Shown here: piece by piece, positions 1 to 11,283 of the stretch
How positions within the stretch are numbered: the first letter of the stretch is position 1
How the letters are laid out: each line of letters opens with the position of its first letter
Assembly: GCF_001668625.1 (NCBI RefSeq)
Contig: NZ_LZLJ01000027.1
Coordinates: forward strand, 1 to 56,005
DNA from: Mycobacterium sp. 1274756.6
Lineage (GTDB): Bacteria > Actinomycetota > Actinomycetes > Mycobacteriales > Mycobacteriaceae
Length of the DNA stretch: 56,005 nt
Direction of reading: 5' to 3'
Made by a program: the position numbers and the translations under genes
The notes under the pieces: generated by a model
Seen by the model: the letters and a program-made list of their open reading frames with translations, nothing else
Database searches by the model: none
What the model was told of the DNA's origin: nothing

Positions 1-1015
1 CGTTGCCGAAGGTGGAGCCGACCATCTCCACCATGGCCAGTGGGGCGACGTAGATGAGCGCGGCGGGGTTGGTCACGGCGGTGTAGAGGATCAGCAGCAG
101 ATCGTCGATGATGACTTTGGTGGTGAACGCGATGAACGACCCCGGATCCAGCGGCACCGAGAGGATGTAGGCGAAAAATCCCGGGTTGAGGTAGCTGAAC
201 GGATTGCCGGTGATCCACAGCCACTCGCCGTGCAGCGGCAGCCACGGCAACAGCCCGTTGAGCCCGGCGAAGAAGTCCCCGAACGGGTCGGTGACGTTGC
301 CCAGCCCGATCGAGTCGAAGAACTCCATGATCGCGTTGTAGAGCGGGACGTTCTGCTGTGGCCAGTCGGGCTGGCTCAAAAAGCCGTACAGGAAATTCTG
401 CAGGTCGGTGAACCACGACGGCGGCTGCTGCGGCGCCGGTTCAGCTGCCTCGGCGGGGGCCGCCGACGCCGTCATGATCGTCGGCGCCGGTTCGGATGGG
501 GGTGCGGCGGTCACCGCCGCACCGGCGGTGGTGTCGTAGACGGCCATCATCGTGGCGGCCTGCATCCACATCCGCGCGTAGTCGGCCTCGTTGAGCGCGA
601 TCGGGATGGTGTTGATCCCGAAGAAGTTGGTGCCCACCAGCACCGCGTGGGTGGCGTGGTTGGCGGCCAGCTCCCCCAGCGTCGGCATTCCGGCCAGGGC
701 GGTGCTGTAGGCCAGGGCGGCGCCCTGCTGTTCGGCGGCCATCGCGGCGCTGTTCACGCTCTGCTTGTTGAGCCAGGCCAGATACGGTCCGTGCGCGGCC
801 ACGTAGGACAGCGCGCTCGGGCCCTCCCAGGCGCCGGACTCGACCGCGGCGAGCACCGCGGTCAACTCGCCGGCGATCTCGGCGTACTCCACGCTGAGGG
901 CCGTCCATGCCGCCGAGGCGCTCAGCAGCGGGCCGGGGCCGGGGCCGGCGGATAGCTGCGCCGAATGCACTTCCGGGGGAAACGCAAACCACACCGGGGC
1001 GGTCGCTGAGGTCAT
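1..1015 (-). CDS. PPE family protein, C-terminus beyond the window
   Basis: The reading frame is open for 338 codons from ATG at 1015 to the window edge, so the C-terminus is missing. The N-terminus has the hallmark F-P-P-E (residues 12-15) followed by VHS, a WEGPS motif in the helical hairpin near residue 60, and the NFFGINTIPIALNEADY stretch typical of PPE proteins. Residues after about 180 are Pro/Ala-rich and then hydrophobic, unlike the fixed 180-residue PPE domain. PPE proteins pair with PE partners and are exported by ESX type VII systems; no PE gene is adjacent. A GAGGTG ribosome site lies just upstream of the ATG. The cobalamin riboswitch upstream matches the arrangement known for M. 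tuberculosis PPE2 (Rv0256c), so this is probably its counterpart; cobalamin-synthesis genes may follow outside the window. Confidence 0.9.
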   Translation of the reverse strand, partial: MTSATAPVWFAFPPEVHSAQLSAGPGPGPLLSASAAWTALSVEYAEIAGELTAVLAAVESGAWEGPSALSYVAAHGPYLAWLNKQSVNSAAMAAEQQGAALAYSTALAGMPTLGELAANHATHAVLVGTNFFGINTIPIALNEADYARMWMQAATMMAVYDTTAGAAVTAAPPSEPAPTIMTASAAPAEAAEPAPQQPPSWFTDLQNFLYGFLSQPDWPQQNVPLYNAIMEFFDSIGLGNVTDPFGDFFAGLNGLLPWLPLHGEWLWITGNPFSYLNPGFFAYILSVPLDPGSFIAFTTKVIIDDLLLILYTAVTNPAALIYVAPLAMVEMVGSTFGN

Positions 1016-1119
1016 CGTCGATCACCTCGGCGGCCACCGGCCGGTGCGGACGTCCATGGGGGGCGTGACATGGATGTTCGCCAGCTCTCTCGGGGTACAC
1101 CGCCCCGGGTCGCAGGACG

Positions 1120-1265
1120 CGATGACGTGAGTATCCTGGCTCTCGGATCAGCGCTTCCCTCGCCTTCCAGCCCCTGGAAAAGCGGGCCGTGGCCGATGAG
1201 GGTTGCTCCCCGATGACAGTGGCGGGACCGCGCCGGATTCGCACCGGCTTCCTGCATCGTCATCG
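1120..1265 (-). promoter_or_regulatory. Cobalamin (B12) riboswitch in the PPE leader
   Basis: Read on the minus strand, the leader contains the conserved core GGTGCGAATCCGG, then TCCCGCCACTGT, and the B12 box AGCCAGGATACT near the 3' end. The ends pair as P1: CGATGACG (1265-1258) with CGTCATCG (1127-1120). About 104 nt separate it from the PPE start codon, leaving room for an expression platform that could mask the GAGGTG ribosome site. By family knowledge, adenosylcobalamin binding should lower expression of the PPE gene. At about 146 nt it is compact for the class. Confidence 0.93.
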
Positions 1266-1277
1266 CCTTACCGCGCG

Positions 1278-1283
1278 ATTATG
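1278..1283 (-). promoter_or_regulatory. Putative -10 box for the riboswitch-PPE transcript
   Basis: CATAAT on the minus strand lies about 13 nt upstream of the first P1 base of the riboswitch, so transcription would begin just before the aptamer. Inferred from motif and spacing only. Confidence 0.45.
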
Positions 1284-1347
1284 GCATGTCGGCGGGCCGC
1301 CGGACCAGCGGTGACGGCCAAGACTATGCGGTACCGGCGGTATGGCC

Positions 1348-1353
1348 TACTCT
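1348..1353 (+). promoter_or_regulatory. Putative -10 box, leaderless start of the alpha/beta hydrolase gene
   Basis: TACTCT fits the mycobacterial TANNNT -10 and is followed by 7 nt and then the GTG start at 1361. No Shine-Dalgarno sequence is present, which suggests a leaderless mRNA. Confidence 0.4.
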
Positions 1354-1360
1354 CGACACG

Positions 1361-2203
1361 GTGACGACCACACGTGACCCGATCCATCTGGGCACCGGCG
1401 AACCGGTCCTGTTGCTGCACCCGTTCCTGCTGTCGCAGTCGGTGTGGGACGACGTCGCCCCCCGGCTGGCCGACACCGGCCGCTTCGAGGTGTTCGCCCC
1501 CACCATGGCCGGTCACAACGGCGGACCCAAACCGCACAGCTGGCTGCTGAGCTCGGCGGTGTTGGCCGACCACGTCGAAGAGCAGCTCGATGCCCTGGGC
1601 TGGGACACCGCCCACATCGTCGGCAACTCGCTGGGCGGCTGGGTGGCCTACGAACTGGCATCGCGGGGTCGGGCCCGGACCGTGACCGGCATCGCCCCGG
1701 CCGGCGGCTGGACCCGCTGGACTCCCGCCAAATTCGAGGTGATCGCGAAGTTCCTCGGCGGGTTTCCGCTGTGGCTGTTGACGATGGCCCTCGGCCAGCG
1801 GGTGCTGCGACTGCCGTTCAGCCGGCAGCTGGCCAGCCTGCCGTTGAGCGCCGACGCCGACGCCGTCACCGACGAGCAGCTGCGCAACTGCGTCGACGAC
1901 CTGGCGCACTGCCCGGCCTACATCCAGCTGCTGGTCAAAACCCTGCTGCAGCCCGGGCTGGCGAAGCTGGCCGACACCGCCGTCCCGGCGCACCTGGTCA
2001 ACTGCGCCAAGGACCGGGTGGTGCCCTCGCCGCGGTTCACCAAGCTGTTCACCGGCCAGGTCCCCGGCCTGCGGGTGACCACCCTCGACGGCGTCGGGCA
2101 CGTGCCGATGCTCGAGGCGCCCGGGCGGGTCAGCGAGGTGATCACCGGCTTCCTCAACGAGCACATCCCGCCGCTGCGGGCGGTGGACTCCCCGACCGGC
2201 TGA
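1361..2203 (+). CDS. Alpha/beta hydrolase
   Basis: This 280-residue protein has the alpha/beta-hydrolase fold signatures: LLLHPFLLS for the oxyanion strand, the nucleophile elbow GNSLGG, and a C-terminal catalytic His in GVGHVPMLEAP, with the acid probably in CAKDRVVPS. No signal peptide is seen, so it should be cytosolic. The substrate cannot be read from sequence; relatives are esterases, lactonases or epoxide-hydrolase-like enzymes. The GTG at 1361 is chosen because the residues before it (possible start 1286) look non-conserved and a good -10 lies 7 nt before the GTG. The locus corresponds in position to Rv3337/Rv3338 next to icd1 in M. tuberculosis. It is convergent with icd1. Confidence 0.85.
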   Translation: MTTTRDPIHLGTGEPVLLLHPFLLSQSVWDDVAPRLADTGRFEVFAPTMAGHNGGPKPHSWLLSSAVLADHVEEQLDALGWDTAHIVGNSLGGWVAYELASRGRARTVTGIAPAGGWTRWTPAKFEVIAKFLGGFPLWLLTMALGQRVLRLPFSRQLASLPLSADADAVTDEQLRNCVDDLAHCPAYIQLLVKTLLQPGLAKLADTAVPAHLVNCAKDRVVPSPRFTKLFTGQVPGLRVTTLDGVGHVPMLEAPGRVSEVITGFLNEHIPPLRAVDSPTG

Positions 2204-2354
2204 CCGCGCCCCGCACCCCCTGCCCGCGCGCCCCGACTACCCGGCGCGCCCTGGCACGGCACCCCGCCTGCCGGGTGCGCCCAGCGCGTAATCACGGCGA
2301 AAAAATCGCCGAGCCATCGCAGCCTGTGCACGCTCGGTGCCGGCGCGGCCGGGA

Positions 2355-3587
2355 TCAGCTCTCGGCGAGGGTCTTCTCGAGGTTCTCGGCGATGGCGTCG
2401 AGGAACTCCTCGCTGGTCTGCCACTCCTGATCCGAGCCGATCAGCAGCGCCAGGTCCTTGGTCATCCGGCCGCCCTCGACGGTGCCGGTGACCGCCTGCT
2501 CCAACTTCTGGGCGAACTCGATCACCTCGGGGGTGTCATCGAGCTTGCCGCGATGCTCCAGCCCGCGGGTCCAGGCGAAGATCGACGCGATCGGGTTGGT
2601 GGAGGTCGGTTTCCCGGCCTGGTGCAGCCGGAAGTGGCGGGTCACGGTGCCGTGCGCGGCCTCGGACTCGACGGTCTTGCCGTCGGCGGTCATCAACACC
2701 GAGGTCATCAGCCCGAGCGAGCCGTAGCCCTGTGCGACGATGTCGGACTGCACATCCCCGTCGTAGTTCTTGGCCGCCCACACATACCCGCCCTCCCATT
2801 TGAGGGACTGGGCGACCATGTCGTCGATGAGGCGGTGTTCGTAGTGCAGGCCGGCGGCCTCGAAGTCCGCCTTGTACTCGTCGTCGAAGATGTTCTGGAA
2901 CTCGTCTTTGAACTTGCCGTCGTAGGCCTGCAGGATGGTGTTCTTCGTCGACAGGTAGACCGGGTATTTGACGTCGAGCGCGTAGGTGAACACCGCGCGG
3001 GCGAAGTCCCGGATCGAGTCGGTGAAGTTGTACATCCCCATGATCACCCCGCCGTGCTCGGGCATGCGCACCACCTCGTGCACGATCGGTTCGCTGCCGT
3101 CCTCGGGGGTGAAGGTCAACGTGACGGTGCCGGGCCGGTCGATCTGCGCGTCGGTGGCCCGGTACTGGTCGCCGAACGCGTGCCGGGCGATGACGATCGG
3201 CTTGCTCCAGCCGGGCACCAGCCGGGGAATGTTGTTGATGACGATCGGGGCGCGAAAGATGGTGCCGCCCAGGATGTTCCGAATAGTCCCGTTCGGGGAT
3301 TTCCACATCTTCTTCAGCCCGAACTCCTCCACCCGGGCCCGGTCCGGGGTGATGGTGGCGCATTTGACGCCGACGCCGTGCTTCTTGATCGCCCGGGCCG
3401 CGTCGACGGTCACCTGGTCGTCGGTGGCGTCGCGGTGCTCGATGCCCAGGTCGTAGTAGTCCAGGTCGACGTCCAGGTACGGGAAGATCAGCATGTCCTT
3501 GATGAACTTCCAGATGACCCGGGTCATCTCATCCCCGTCGAGTTCGACGACCGTACCCTGGACGCGGGTCTTGGCTTGGGGCGGCAT
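2355..3587 (-). CDS. icd1: NADP-dependent isocitrate dehydrogenase, dimeric eukaryote-like type
   Basis: The 410-residue protein oxidatively decarboxylates isocitrate to 2-oxoglutarate in the TCA cycle, making NADPH. Recognisable stretches are [14 protein letters not shown] at the N-terminus, [16 protein letters not shown] (substrate loop), [35 protein letters not shown] with metal-binding Asp residues, and [10 protein letters not shown] for the cofactor. Length equals the family norm. The start ATG is preceded by GAGAGGAG. It lies 147 nt downstream of icd2 on the same strand, with a possible own promoter in the gap (TATAGG on the minus strand near 3694). In M. tuberculosis icd1 and icd2 are far apart. 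Confidence 0.97.
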   Translation of the reverse strand: MPPQAKTRVQGTVVELDGDEMTRVIWKFIKDMLIFPYLDVDLDYYDLGIEHRDATDDQVTVDAARAIKKHGVGVKCATITPDRARVEEFGLKKMWKSPNGTIRNILGGTIFRAPIVINNIPRLVPGWSKPIVIARHAFGDQYRATDAQIDRPGTVTLTFTPEDGSEPIVHEVVRMPEHGGVIMGMYNFTDSIRDFARAVFTYALDVKYPVYLSTKNTILQAYDGKFKDEFQNIFDDEYKADFEAAGLHYEHRLIDDMVAQSLKWEGGYVWAAKNYDGDVQSDIVAQGYGSLGLMTSVLMTADGKTVESEAAHGTVTRHFRLHQAGKPTSTNPIASIFAWTRGLEHRGKLDDTPEVIEFAQKLEQAVTGTVEGGRMTKDLALLIGSDQEWQTSEEFLDAIAENLEKTLAES

Positions 3588-3734
3588 GCGGGCTCTCCTC
3601 TCGGGGCCGACTCACGGCCGACTCACGGCCGCAACCCCGCCGTCCGCAGTGCCACGGTGCGGGGCGTCACGGGCGGTCACCCGCAGCCCAACCCTATAAG
3701 AGGTCCGCCCCGCCCCGGCCCGACGCGCCCGGGA

Positions 3735-5969
<2,235 letters not shown>

Positions 5970-6131
5970 CGTCGTCTCCCAGCGTCGCGATCGGTCGATT
6001 CTGCGGGGCTTGCGAGGCTCCGCAGATCACTGTGTGGTTGGCACTGCCCGCCAGTATCCCGCAACCACCCCGCGGCGTCGCGGGGGGTTCGGGTCGGCCC
6101 CGGGCCGGTGGCGGAGCCTACGGGGGTGCGA

Positions 6132-6137
6132 TAGGCT
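6132..6137 (+). promoter_or_regulatory. Putative -10 box of the SAM-IV-metC transcript
   Basis: TAGGCT fits TANNNT and is followed by 7 nt before the first G of the SAM-IV aptamer at 6145, placing the transcription start at the beginning of the riboswitch. Confidence 0.5.
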
Positions 6138-6144
6138 GGCGTCT

Positions 6145-6263
6145 GGTCATGAGCGCCAGCGTCAAGCCCCGGCTTGCTGGCCGGCAACCCTCCAACCGCG
6201 GTGGGGTGCCCCGGGTGATGACCAGGTTGAGTGGCCGGAACGGCTACGCGGCAAGCGCGGGTC
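6145..6263 (+). promoter_or_regulatory. SAM-IV riboswitch upstream of metC
   Basis: The element begins GGTCATGAGCGCCAGCG and contains CAAGCCCCGGCTTGCTGG, CCGGCAACCCTCCAACCGC, GGTGGGGTGCCCCGGGTGA and a distal pseudoknot arm ending in GCAAGCGCGGGTC. This is nearly base-for-base the actinobacterial SAM-IV aptamer as I know it, about 119 nt long. It binds S-adenosylmethionine and should repress the methionine genes downstream when SAM is plentiful. About 174 nt of leader separates it from metC; I see no clear Rho-independent terminator there, so the expression platform is unresolved. Confidence 0.95.
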
Positions 6264-6437
6264 CGCGATCGACGGGCCCCCAGAGCAGACAGGGGAGCCT
6301 GATGCATGCCAATCGGGGCTGGTCCGCGATGTGTTGTAGCCACTGAACCGTGACCGCCGGTCTCCGCACCGTCACCGGGCGCGCCCACCGGCCGACCACA
6401 CAACCATCGCCCACCCGAACAGAAAGCAGCCAGCGAG

Positions 6438-7763
6438 ATGAGTTCCGAGACCCCCAACGATCCGGACCCCACCGCGCACTGGTCGTTTGAGACCAAGCAG
6501 GTCCACGCCGGGCAGAGCCCCGATCCGGTCACCAACGCCCGCGCCCTGCCGATCTACCAGACCACCTCCTACACCTTCGACGACACCACCCACGCCGCCG
6601 CGCTGTTCGGCCTGGAGGTGCCCGGCAACATCTACACCCGGATCATGAACCCCACCACCGACGTGGTGGAGAAGCGGGTCGCCGCGCTCGAGGGCGGGGT
6701 GGCCGCGCTGATGCTGTCGGCGGGGCAGGCGGCGAGCAACTTCGCGATCCTCAACCTCGCCGGTGCCGGCGACCACATCGTGTCCAGCCCGCGGCTCTAC
6801 GGCGGCACCCACAACCTGTTCCACCACACCCTGCAGAAGGTGGGCCTGGAGTTCAGCTTCGTCGAGGACCCCGACGACCCGCAGTCCTGGCGCGCCGCAA
6901 TCCGGCCCAACACCAAGGCGCTGTTCGCCGAGACCATCTCGAATCCGAAGATCGACGTCCTGGACATCCCGTCCATCGCCGCGGTGGCCCACGACAACGG
7001 GGTGCCGCTGATCGTGGACAACACCATCGCCACCCCGTACCTGCTGCGGCCCATCGAGCACGGCGCGGACATCGTGGTGCACTCGGCCACCAAATACCTC
7101 GGCGGGCACGGCACCACCATCGCCGGGATCCTCGTCGACGGCGGCACCTTCGACTGGACGCAGGGCCGCCACCCGGGCTTCACCACCCCCGACCCCAGCT
7201 ACAACGGCGTGGTCTACGCCGACCTGGGGGCGCCGGCGTTCGCGCTGAAGGCCCGGGTGCAGCTGCTGCGCGACTACGGGTCGGCGCCCTCGCCGTTCAA
7301 CGCCTTCCTCATCGCCCAGGGCATCGAGACGCTGAGCCTTCGCATGGAACGCCACGTCGGCAACGCCCAGCAGGTCGCGGAGTTCCTGGCCGCCCGCGAC
7401 GACGTGCTGGAGGTCAACTACGCCGGCCTGCCCAGCTCCCCGTGGTACGAGCTGGGCCAGAAGCTGGCCCCCAAGGGCACCGGCGCGGTGCTCTCCTTCG
7501 AGCTGGCCGGCGGCGTGGAGGCGGGCCGGGCGTTCGTCAACGCGCTCACCCTGCACAGCCACGTCGCCAACATCGGCGACGTGCGCTCGCTGGTGATCCA
7601 CCCCGCCTCGACCACCCACGCGCAGCTGACCCCCGAGGAGCGGCTGGCCAGCGGGGTCAGCCCCGGACTGGTGCGGCTGGCGGTGGGCATCGAGGGCATC
7701 GACGACATCCTGGCCGACCTGGAGCGCGGATTCGACGCGGCCGCCGCGGTGGCCGCCCGTTGA
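6438..7763 (+). CDS. metC: O-acetylhomoserine sulfhydrylase (PLP enzyme)
   Basis: The 441-residue protein belongs to the Cys/Met-metabolism PLP family and makes homocysteine from O-acetylhomoserine and sulfide. The PLP lysine is in [11 protein letters not shown] (Lys219), with [11 protein letters not shown] and the C-terminal [14 protein letters not shown] typical of the sulfhydrylase branch. It corresponds to Rv3340. It opens the metC-metX-methyltransferase operon: the next gene, metX, starts 11 nt after its stop and makes its substrate. The SAM-IV riboswitch lies upstream. The ribosome site before ATG 6438 is weak (GAAAG). Confidence 0.96.
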   Translation: MSSETPNDPDPTAHWSFETKQVHAGQSPDPVTNARALPIYQTTSYTFDDTTHAAALFGLEVPGNIYTRIMNPTTDVVEKRVAALEGGVAALMLSAGQAASNFAILNLAGAGDHIVSSPRLYGGTHNLFHHTLQKVGLEFSFVEDPDDPQSWRAAIRPNTKALFAETISNPKIDVLDIPSIAAVAHDNGVPLIVDNTIATPYLLRPIEHGADIVVHSATKYLGGHGTTIAGILVDGGTFDWTQGRHPGFTTPDPSYNGVVYADLGAPAFALKARVQLLRDYGSAPSPFNAFLIAQGIETLSLRMERHVGNAQQVAEFLAARDDVLEVNYAGLPSSPWYELGQKLAPKGTGAVLSFELAGGVEAGRAFVNALTLHSHVANIGDVRSLVIHPASTTHAQLTPEERLASGVSPGLVRLAVGIEGIDDILADLERGFDAAAAVAAR

Positions 7764-7774
7764 GGAGACCGCGG

Positions 7775-8914
7775 GTGACGATCTCCGAAGTACCGACCCA
7801 GACCCTGCCGCCGCAGGGTGAGCTCGGCGTGGTCGACATCGGATCGCTGCCGCTGGAGAGCGGGGCGGTGCTCGACGACGTCAGCATCGCCGTGCAGCGC
7901 TGGGGGGAGCTCGCCCCCACCCGCGACAACGTGGTGATGGTGCTGCACGCCCTCACCGGGGACTCCCACGTCACCGGCCCGGCCGGCCCCGGCCATCCCA
8001 CCGGCGGGTGGTGGGCGGACGTGGTCGGCCCCGGCGCACCGATCGACACCGACCGCTGGTGTGTGGTGGCCACCAACGCGCTGGGCGGTTGCCGCGGCTC
8101 CACCGGCCCGGCCGCCCTGGCCCGCGACGGCCGGCCGTGGGGCGCCCGGTTCCCGGCTACCACCATCCGCGACCAGGTGGCCGCCGACCGCGCCGCGCTG
8201 GCCGCGCTGGGCATCAGCGAGGTCGCCGCGGTGATCGGCGGGTCGATGGGCGGCGCCCGGGCCCTGGAGTGGATGGTCGGGCACCCGACCACGGTGTCGG
8301 CCGGGCTGCTGCTGGCGGTCGGCGCGCGGGCCACCGCCGACCAGATCGGCACCCAGAGCACCCAGGTCGCGGCGATCAAGGCCGACCCGAACTGGCAGGG
8401 CGGGGACTACCACGGCACCGGCCGCACCCCCGACACCGGACTCGACATCGCCCGGCGCATCGCCCACCTGACCTACCGCGGCGAAGCCGAGCTCGACGAG
8501 CGGTTCGGCAACGACCGGCAGGGCAACGAGGACCCCGCCGCCGGCGGGCGCTACGCGGTGCAGAGCTACCTGGAGCACCAGGGCGGCAAGCTGGTGGCCC
8601 GGTTCGACGCCGGCAGCTACGTGGCGCTGACCGATGCGCTGTCCAGCCACGACGTCGGCCGCGGCCGCGGCGGGGTGGCGGCGGCGCTGCGCGGCTGCCC
8701 GGTGCCCGCGGTGGTCGGCGGGATCACCTCCGACCGGCTCTACCCGCTGCGGCTGCAGCAAGAACTGGCCGATCTGCTGCCCGGCTGCGACGGGCTGGAC
8801 GTGCTGGACTCCGACCGCGGCCACGACAGCTTCCTGCTGGAGACCGAGGCGGTGGGCAAACTGATCCGCCGGACCCTGGAGTTGGCCGAGCAGCGGGGTG
8901 CACAGCAGCGGTGA
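7775..8914 (+). CDS. metX: Homoserine O-acetyltransferase
   Basis: This 379-residue alpha/beta-hydrolase-fold enzyme transfers acetyl from acetyl-CoA to L-homoserine, the committed step of methionine synthesis. The nucleophile is in [12 protein letters not shown] (Ser157), the catalytic His in [12 protein letters not shown] near the C-terminus, and the conserved [11 protein letters not shown] and RGSTGP blocks are present. GTG 7775 gives [18 protein letters not shown], matching the M. tuberculosis MetA/MetX N-terminus, and GAGGAG lies just upstream. It is tightly coupled to metC before and to the methyltransferase after (4-bp overlap), all under SAM-IV control. Confidence 0.97.
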   Translation: MTISEVPTQTLPPQGELGVVDIGSLPLESGAVLDDVSIAVQRWGELAPTRDNVVMVLHALTGDSHVTGPAGPGHPTGGWWADVVGPGAPIDTDRWCVVATNALGGCRGSTGPAALARDGRPWGARFPATTIRDQVAADRAALAALGISEVAAVIGGSMGGARALEWMVGHPTTVSAGLLLAVGARATADQIGTQSTQVAAIKADPNWQGGDYHGTGRTPDTGLDIARRIAHLTYRGEAELDERFGNDRQGNEDPAAGGRYAVQSYLEHQGGKLVARFDAGSYVALTDALSSHDVGRGRGGVAAALRGCPVPAVVGGITSDRLYPLRLQQELADLLPGCDGLDVLDSDRGHDSFLLETEAVGKLIRRTLELAEQRGAQQR

Positions 8915-9663
8915 CCGGCACCCGGCAGGACCGTTCGCTGTCGTTCGGCGCGCAGGCCGCCGCCTACGAGCGGGGCCGCCCGTCCTACCCGCCGGAGGCG
9001 ATCGACTGGCTGCTGCCCGCCGGCGCCCGCGACGTACTCGACCTCGGCGCAGGCACCGGCAAGCTGACCACCCGGCTGGTCGAACGCGGGCTGGACGTGA
9101 TCGCCGTCGACCCGATCGCCGAGATGCTCGAGGTGCTCAGCGGCGCCCTGCCCGACACCCCGGCCCTGCTGGGCACCGCCGAACAGATCCCGTTGCCGGA
9201 CAACAGCGTCGACGCGGTGCTGGTGGCGCAGGCCTGGCACTGGTTCGACCCGCAGCGCGCCATCGCCGAGGTGGTGCGGGTGCTGCGGCCCGGCGGCCGG
9301 CTGGGACTGGTGTGGAACACCCGCGACGAACGGCTCGGCTGGGTCAAGGAACTGGGCGCGATCATCGGCCGGGAAGACGCCCGCGACGTCGTCGACGCCG
9401 GGGTGGCGCTGCCCGCGCCGTTCGGCGCGATCGAGCGCCACGAGGTGGAGTGGACCAACTACCTGACCCCGCAGGCGCTGATCGACCTGGTCGCCTCCCG
9501 CAGCTACTGCATCACCTCCCCCAGCGAGGTGCGCACCCGCACCCTCGACGAGGTGCGCCGACTGCTGGCCAGCCACCCGGCCCTGGCCAACGCCACCGGG
9601 CTGGCGCTGCCCTACATCACCGTCGCGGTGCGAGCGACACTCCGACCCGAATCGCAATCGTGA
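8911..9663 (+). CDS. Class I SAM-dependent methyltransferase (Rv3342 type)
   Basis: The 250-residue protein has the Rossmann methyltransferase core: motif [13 protein letters not shown], the acidic strand-2 end [37 protein letters not shown], and the post-motif [15 protein letters not shown]. It begins with [22 protein letters not shown], the pattern of Rv3342 and of ubiquinone/trans-aconitate-type methylases. GTG 8911 overlaps the metX stop by 4 bp, so it is translated with the methionine genes. The substrate is unknown; sharing the SAM-IV operon suggests a link to methyl-group use, but that is inference. Confidence 0.9.
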   Translation: MTGTRQDRSLSFGAQAAAYERGRPSYPPEAIDWLLPAGARDVLDLGAGTGKLTTRLVERGLDVIAVDPIAEMLEVLSGALPDTPALLGTAEQIPLPDNSVDAVLVAQAWHWFDPQRAIAEVVRVLRPGGRLGLVWNTRDERLGWVKELGAIIGREDARDVVDAGVALPAPFGAIERHEVEWTNYLTPQALIDLVASRSYCITSPSEVRTRTLDEVRRLLASHPALANATGLALPYITVAVRATLRPESQS

Positions 9664-9709
9664 CCGGACCGTTGTGCGAACGTCACCGCGGTAGACCACT
9701 GTTTCACCC

Positions 9710-10102
9710 ATGACTTTTCGCGCCCCGGTATCGGCTGCTGCCCTGATCGTCGCGGCGGCGTTGTCGTCGACCGCGCTGGCCGCGCCCGCCGCCGCCGACC
9801 CGGTCGATGACACCTTCCTCAACGCCCTGGACAACGCCGGACTCGGCTACGACGACCCGGCCGAGGCGGTCCGGCTGGGCCAGTCGGTCTGCACCCGGCT
9901 GCAGGAGCCGGGCGCCACCGCCGCCTCCACCGCGGCCACCGTCGCCGGGCGCGGCGGCATCCAGGCGGCGCTAGCCGGGATGTTCACCAGCATCGCGATC
10001 TCGATGTACTGCCCGTCGGCGATGGCGTCGCTCGCCGACGGCTCGATGCCCGATCTGCCGTTCCTGCAGCAGATCCCGGGGATGCCGCCGCCTCGACCGT
10101 GA
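9710..10102 (+). CDS. DUF732 secreted protein
   Basis: The 130-residue protein starts with a clear Sec signal peptide (residues 1-29, ending in an ALAAPAAA-type cleavage region). The mature part carries the DUF732 pattern PVDDTFLNALDNAGLGYDDP, LGQSVCTRL and SIAISMYCPS, with two cysteines that may form a disulfide. It corresponds to Rv3354. Mycobacteria have many copies of this family; function is unknown. It is a single gene downstream of the metX operon and convergent with the DUF3017 gene. Confidence 0.85.
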   Translation: MTFRAPVSAAALIVAAALSSTALAAPAAADPVDDTFLNALDNAGLGYDDPAEAVRLGQSVCTRLQEPGATAASTAATVAGRGGIQAALAGMFTSIAISMYCPSAMASLADGSMPDLPFLQQIPGMPPPRP

Positions 10103-10108
10103 CGGACC

Positions 10109-10390
10109 TCAGCTGGTGCCCAGCGGGTCGATCGTGAAGGCGATGTAAACCATCGCACTGGCAACCGCCGCGGTGGTGACGAAATCCCGGCCCTTGTCGC
10201 GGACCACCAGCAGCCCGGCCCGCTCGTCGGAGAGCAGCAGCCGCAGCGCCGCCGCCACCGCCACCCCGATCCCGATGAGCAGCGCGCCGCGACGCCAGTA
10301 GTTGGCCCCGGCCAGCGCCAGCCCGGCCACGAACACCAGCCCGACGAGCAGGATGGGCCACTGCGCCGCGACCACCTTGCGCAGCGTCAC
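10109..10390 (-). CDS. DUF3017 small integral membrane protein
   Basis: This 93-residue protein has three predicted membrane helices (about residues 8-29, 33-51 and 68-90) and little else, fitting DUF3017 and Rv3355c. Its GTG start overlaps the folD stop (GTGA), so it is translationally coupled to folD. The larger frame running through it to 10966 is a shadow of folD. Function is unknown. Confidence 0.85.
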   Translation of the reverse strand: MTLRKVVAAQWPILLVGLVFVAGLALAGANYWRRGALLIGIGVAVAAALRLLLSDERAGLLVVRDKGRDFVTTAAVASAMVYIAFTIDPLGTS

Positions 10391-11235
10391 GACGCGGCCT
10401 CGGCCAACTCCACCACGTTGGTCAGCAGGAACGCCCGGGTCAGCGGGCCCACCCCGCCGGGGTTGGGCGAGACGTGCCCGGCGACCTCCCACACATCGGG
10501 GTGCACGTCGCCGACCAGGCCGTCGTCGGTGCGGCTGACGCCGACGTCGATGACCGCCGCGCCGGGACGCACCATGTCCGCGGTCAGCAGGTGCGGCACC
10601 CCCACCCCGGCGACCACGATGTCGGCCTGGCGGGTCAACGCGGGCAGGTCGCGGGTTCCGGTGTGGCACAACGTGACCGTGGCGTTCTCCGAGCGGCGGG
10701 TCAGCAGCAGGCCCAGCGGCCGGCCCACCGTCACCCCGCGGCCGATGACCACCACGTGGGCGCCGGCGATCGCGATGTCGTAGCGGCGCAGCAGGTGCAC
10801 GATGCCGCGCGGGGTGCACGGCAGCGGCGCGGGCGTGCCCAGCACCAGCCGGCCCAGGTTGGTCGGGTGCAGCCCGTCGGCGTCCTTGGCGGGGTCGACG
10901 CGCTCCAGCGCGGCGTTCTCGTCGAGGTGGCGCGGCAACGGCAGCTGCACGATGTAGCCGGTGCACTCCGGGTTGGCGTTGAGCTCGTCGATGGTGTCGT
11001 TGAGTTCGGCGGCGCTGACGTCGGCGGGCAGGTCACGGCGGATCGAGGTAATGCCGACCTTCGCGCAGTCGTTGTGCTTGCCGCGCACGTAGGCGTGCGA
11101 GCCCGGATCGTCGCCGACCAGCACGGTGCCCAGCCCGGGGGTGCGGCCCGCCGCGGTCAGCGCCGCGACCCGCTTTTCCAGGTCGGTGAAGATCTCCGCA
11201 CGTGTCGCCTTGCCGTCCAGCGTGATCGCACCCAT
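10387..11235 (-). CDS. folD: Bifunctional methylene-THF dehydrogenase / methenyl-THF cyclohydrolase
   Basis: The 282-residue FolD interconverts 5,10-methylene- and 10-formyl-tetrahydrofolate using NADP. Visible signatures are [14 protein letters not shown] with the active-site Lys, [16 protein letters not shown], the NADP loop [14 protein letters not shown] and [17 protein letters not shown]. Start ATG 11235 gives [12 protein letters not shown] as in M. tuberculosis; a GTG two codons upstream (11241) is an alternative. No strong ribosome site is seen. It heads a two-gene unit with the DUF3017 protein. Confidence 0.96.
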   Translation of the reverse strand: MGAITLDGKATRAEIFTDLEKRVAALTAAGRTPGLGTVLVGDDPGSHAYVRGKHNDCAKVGITSIRRDLPADVSAAELNDTIDELNANPECTGYIVQLPLPRHLDENAALERVDPAKDADGLHPTNLGRLVLGTPAPLPCTPRGIVHLLRRYDIAIAGAHVVVIGRGVTVGRPLGLLLTRRSENATVTLCHTGTRDLPALTRQADIVVAGVGVPHLLTADMVRPGAAVIDVGVSRTDDGLVGDVHPDVWEVAGHVSPNPGGVGPLTRAFLLTNVVELAEAAS

Positions 11236-11283
11236 GGACACATTCTGGCATCGGCCCCACCCCGCTGTGGCAGGCTAGCCCCC

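Noticed and set aside
2295..2311. Short hairpin CGGCGA/TCGCCG with an A-rich loop between the hydrolase and icd1
   Set aside because: The stem is only 6 bp and there is no U-tract, so it is too weak to call a terminator.
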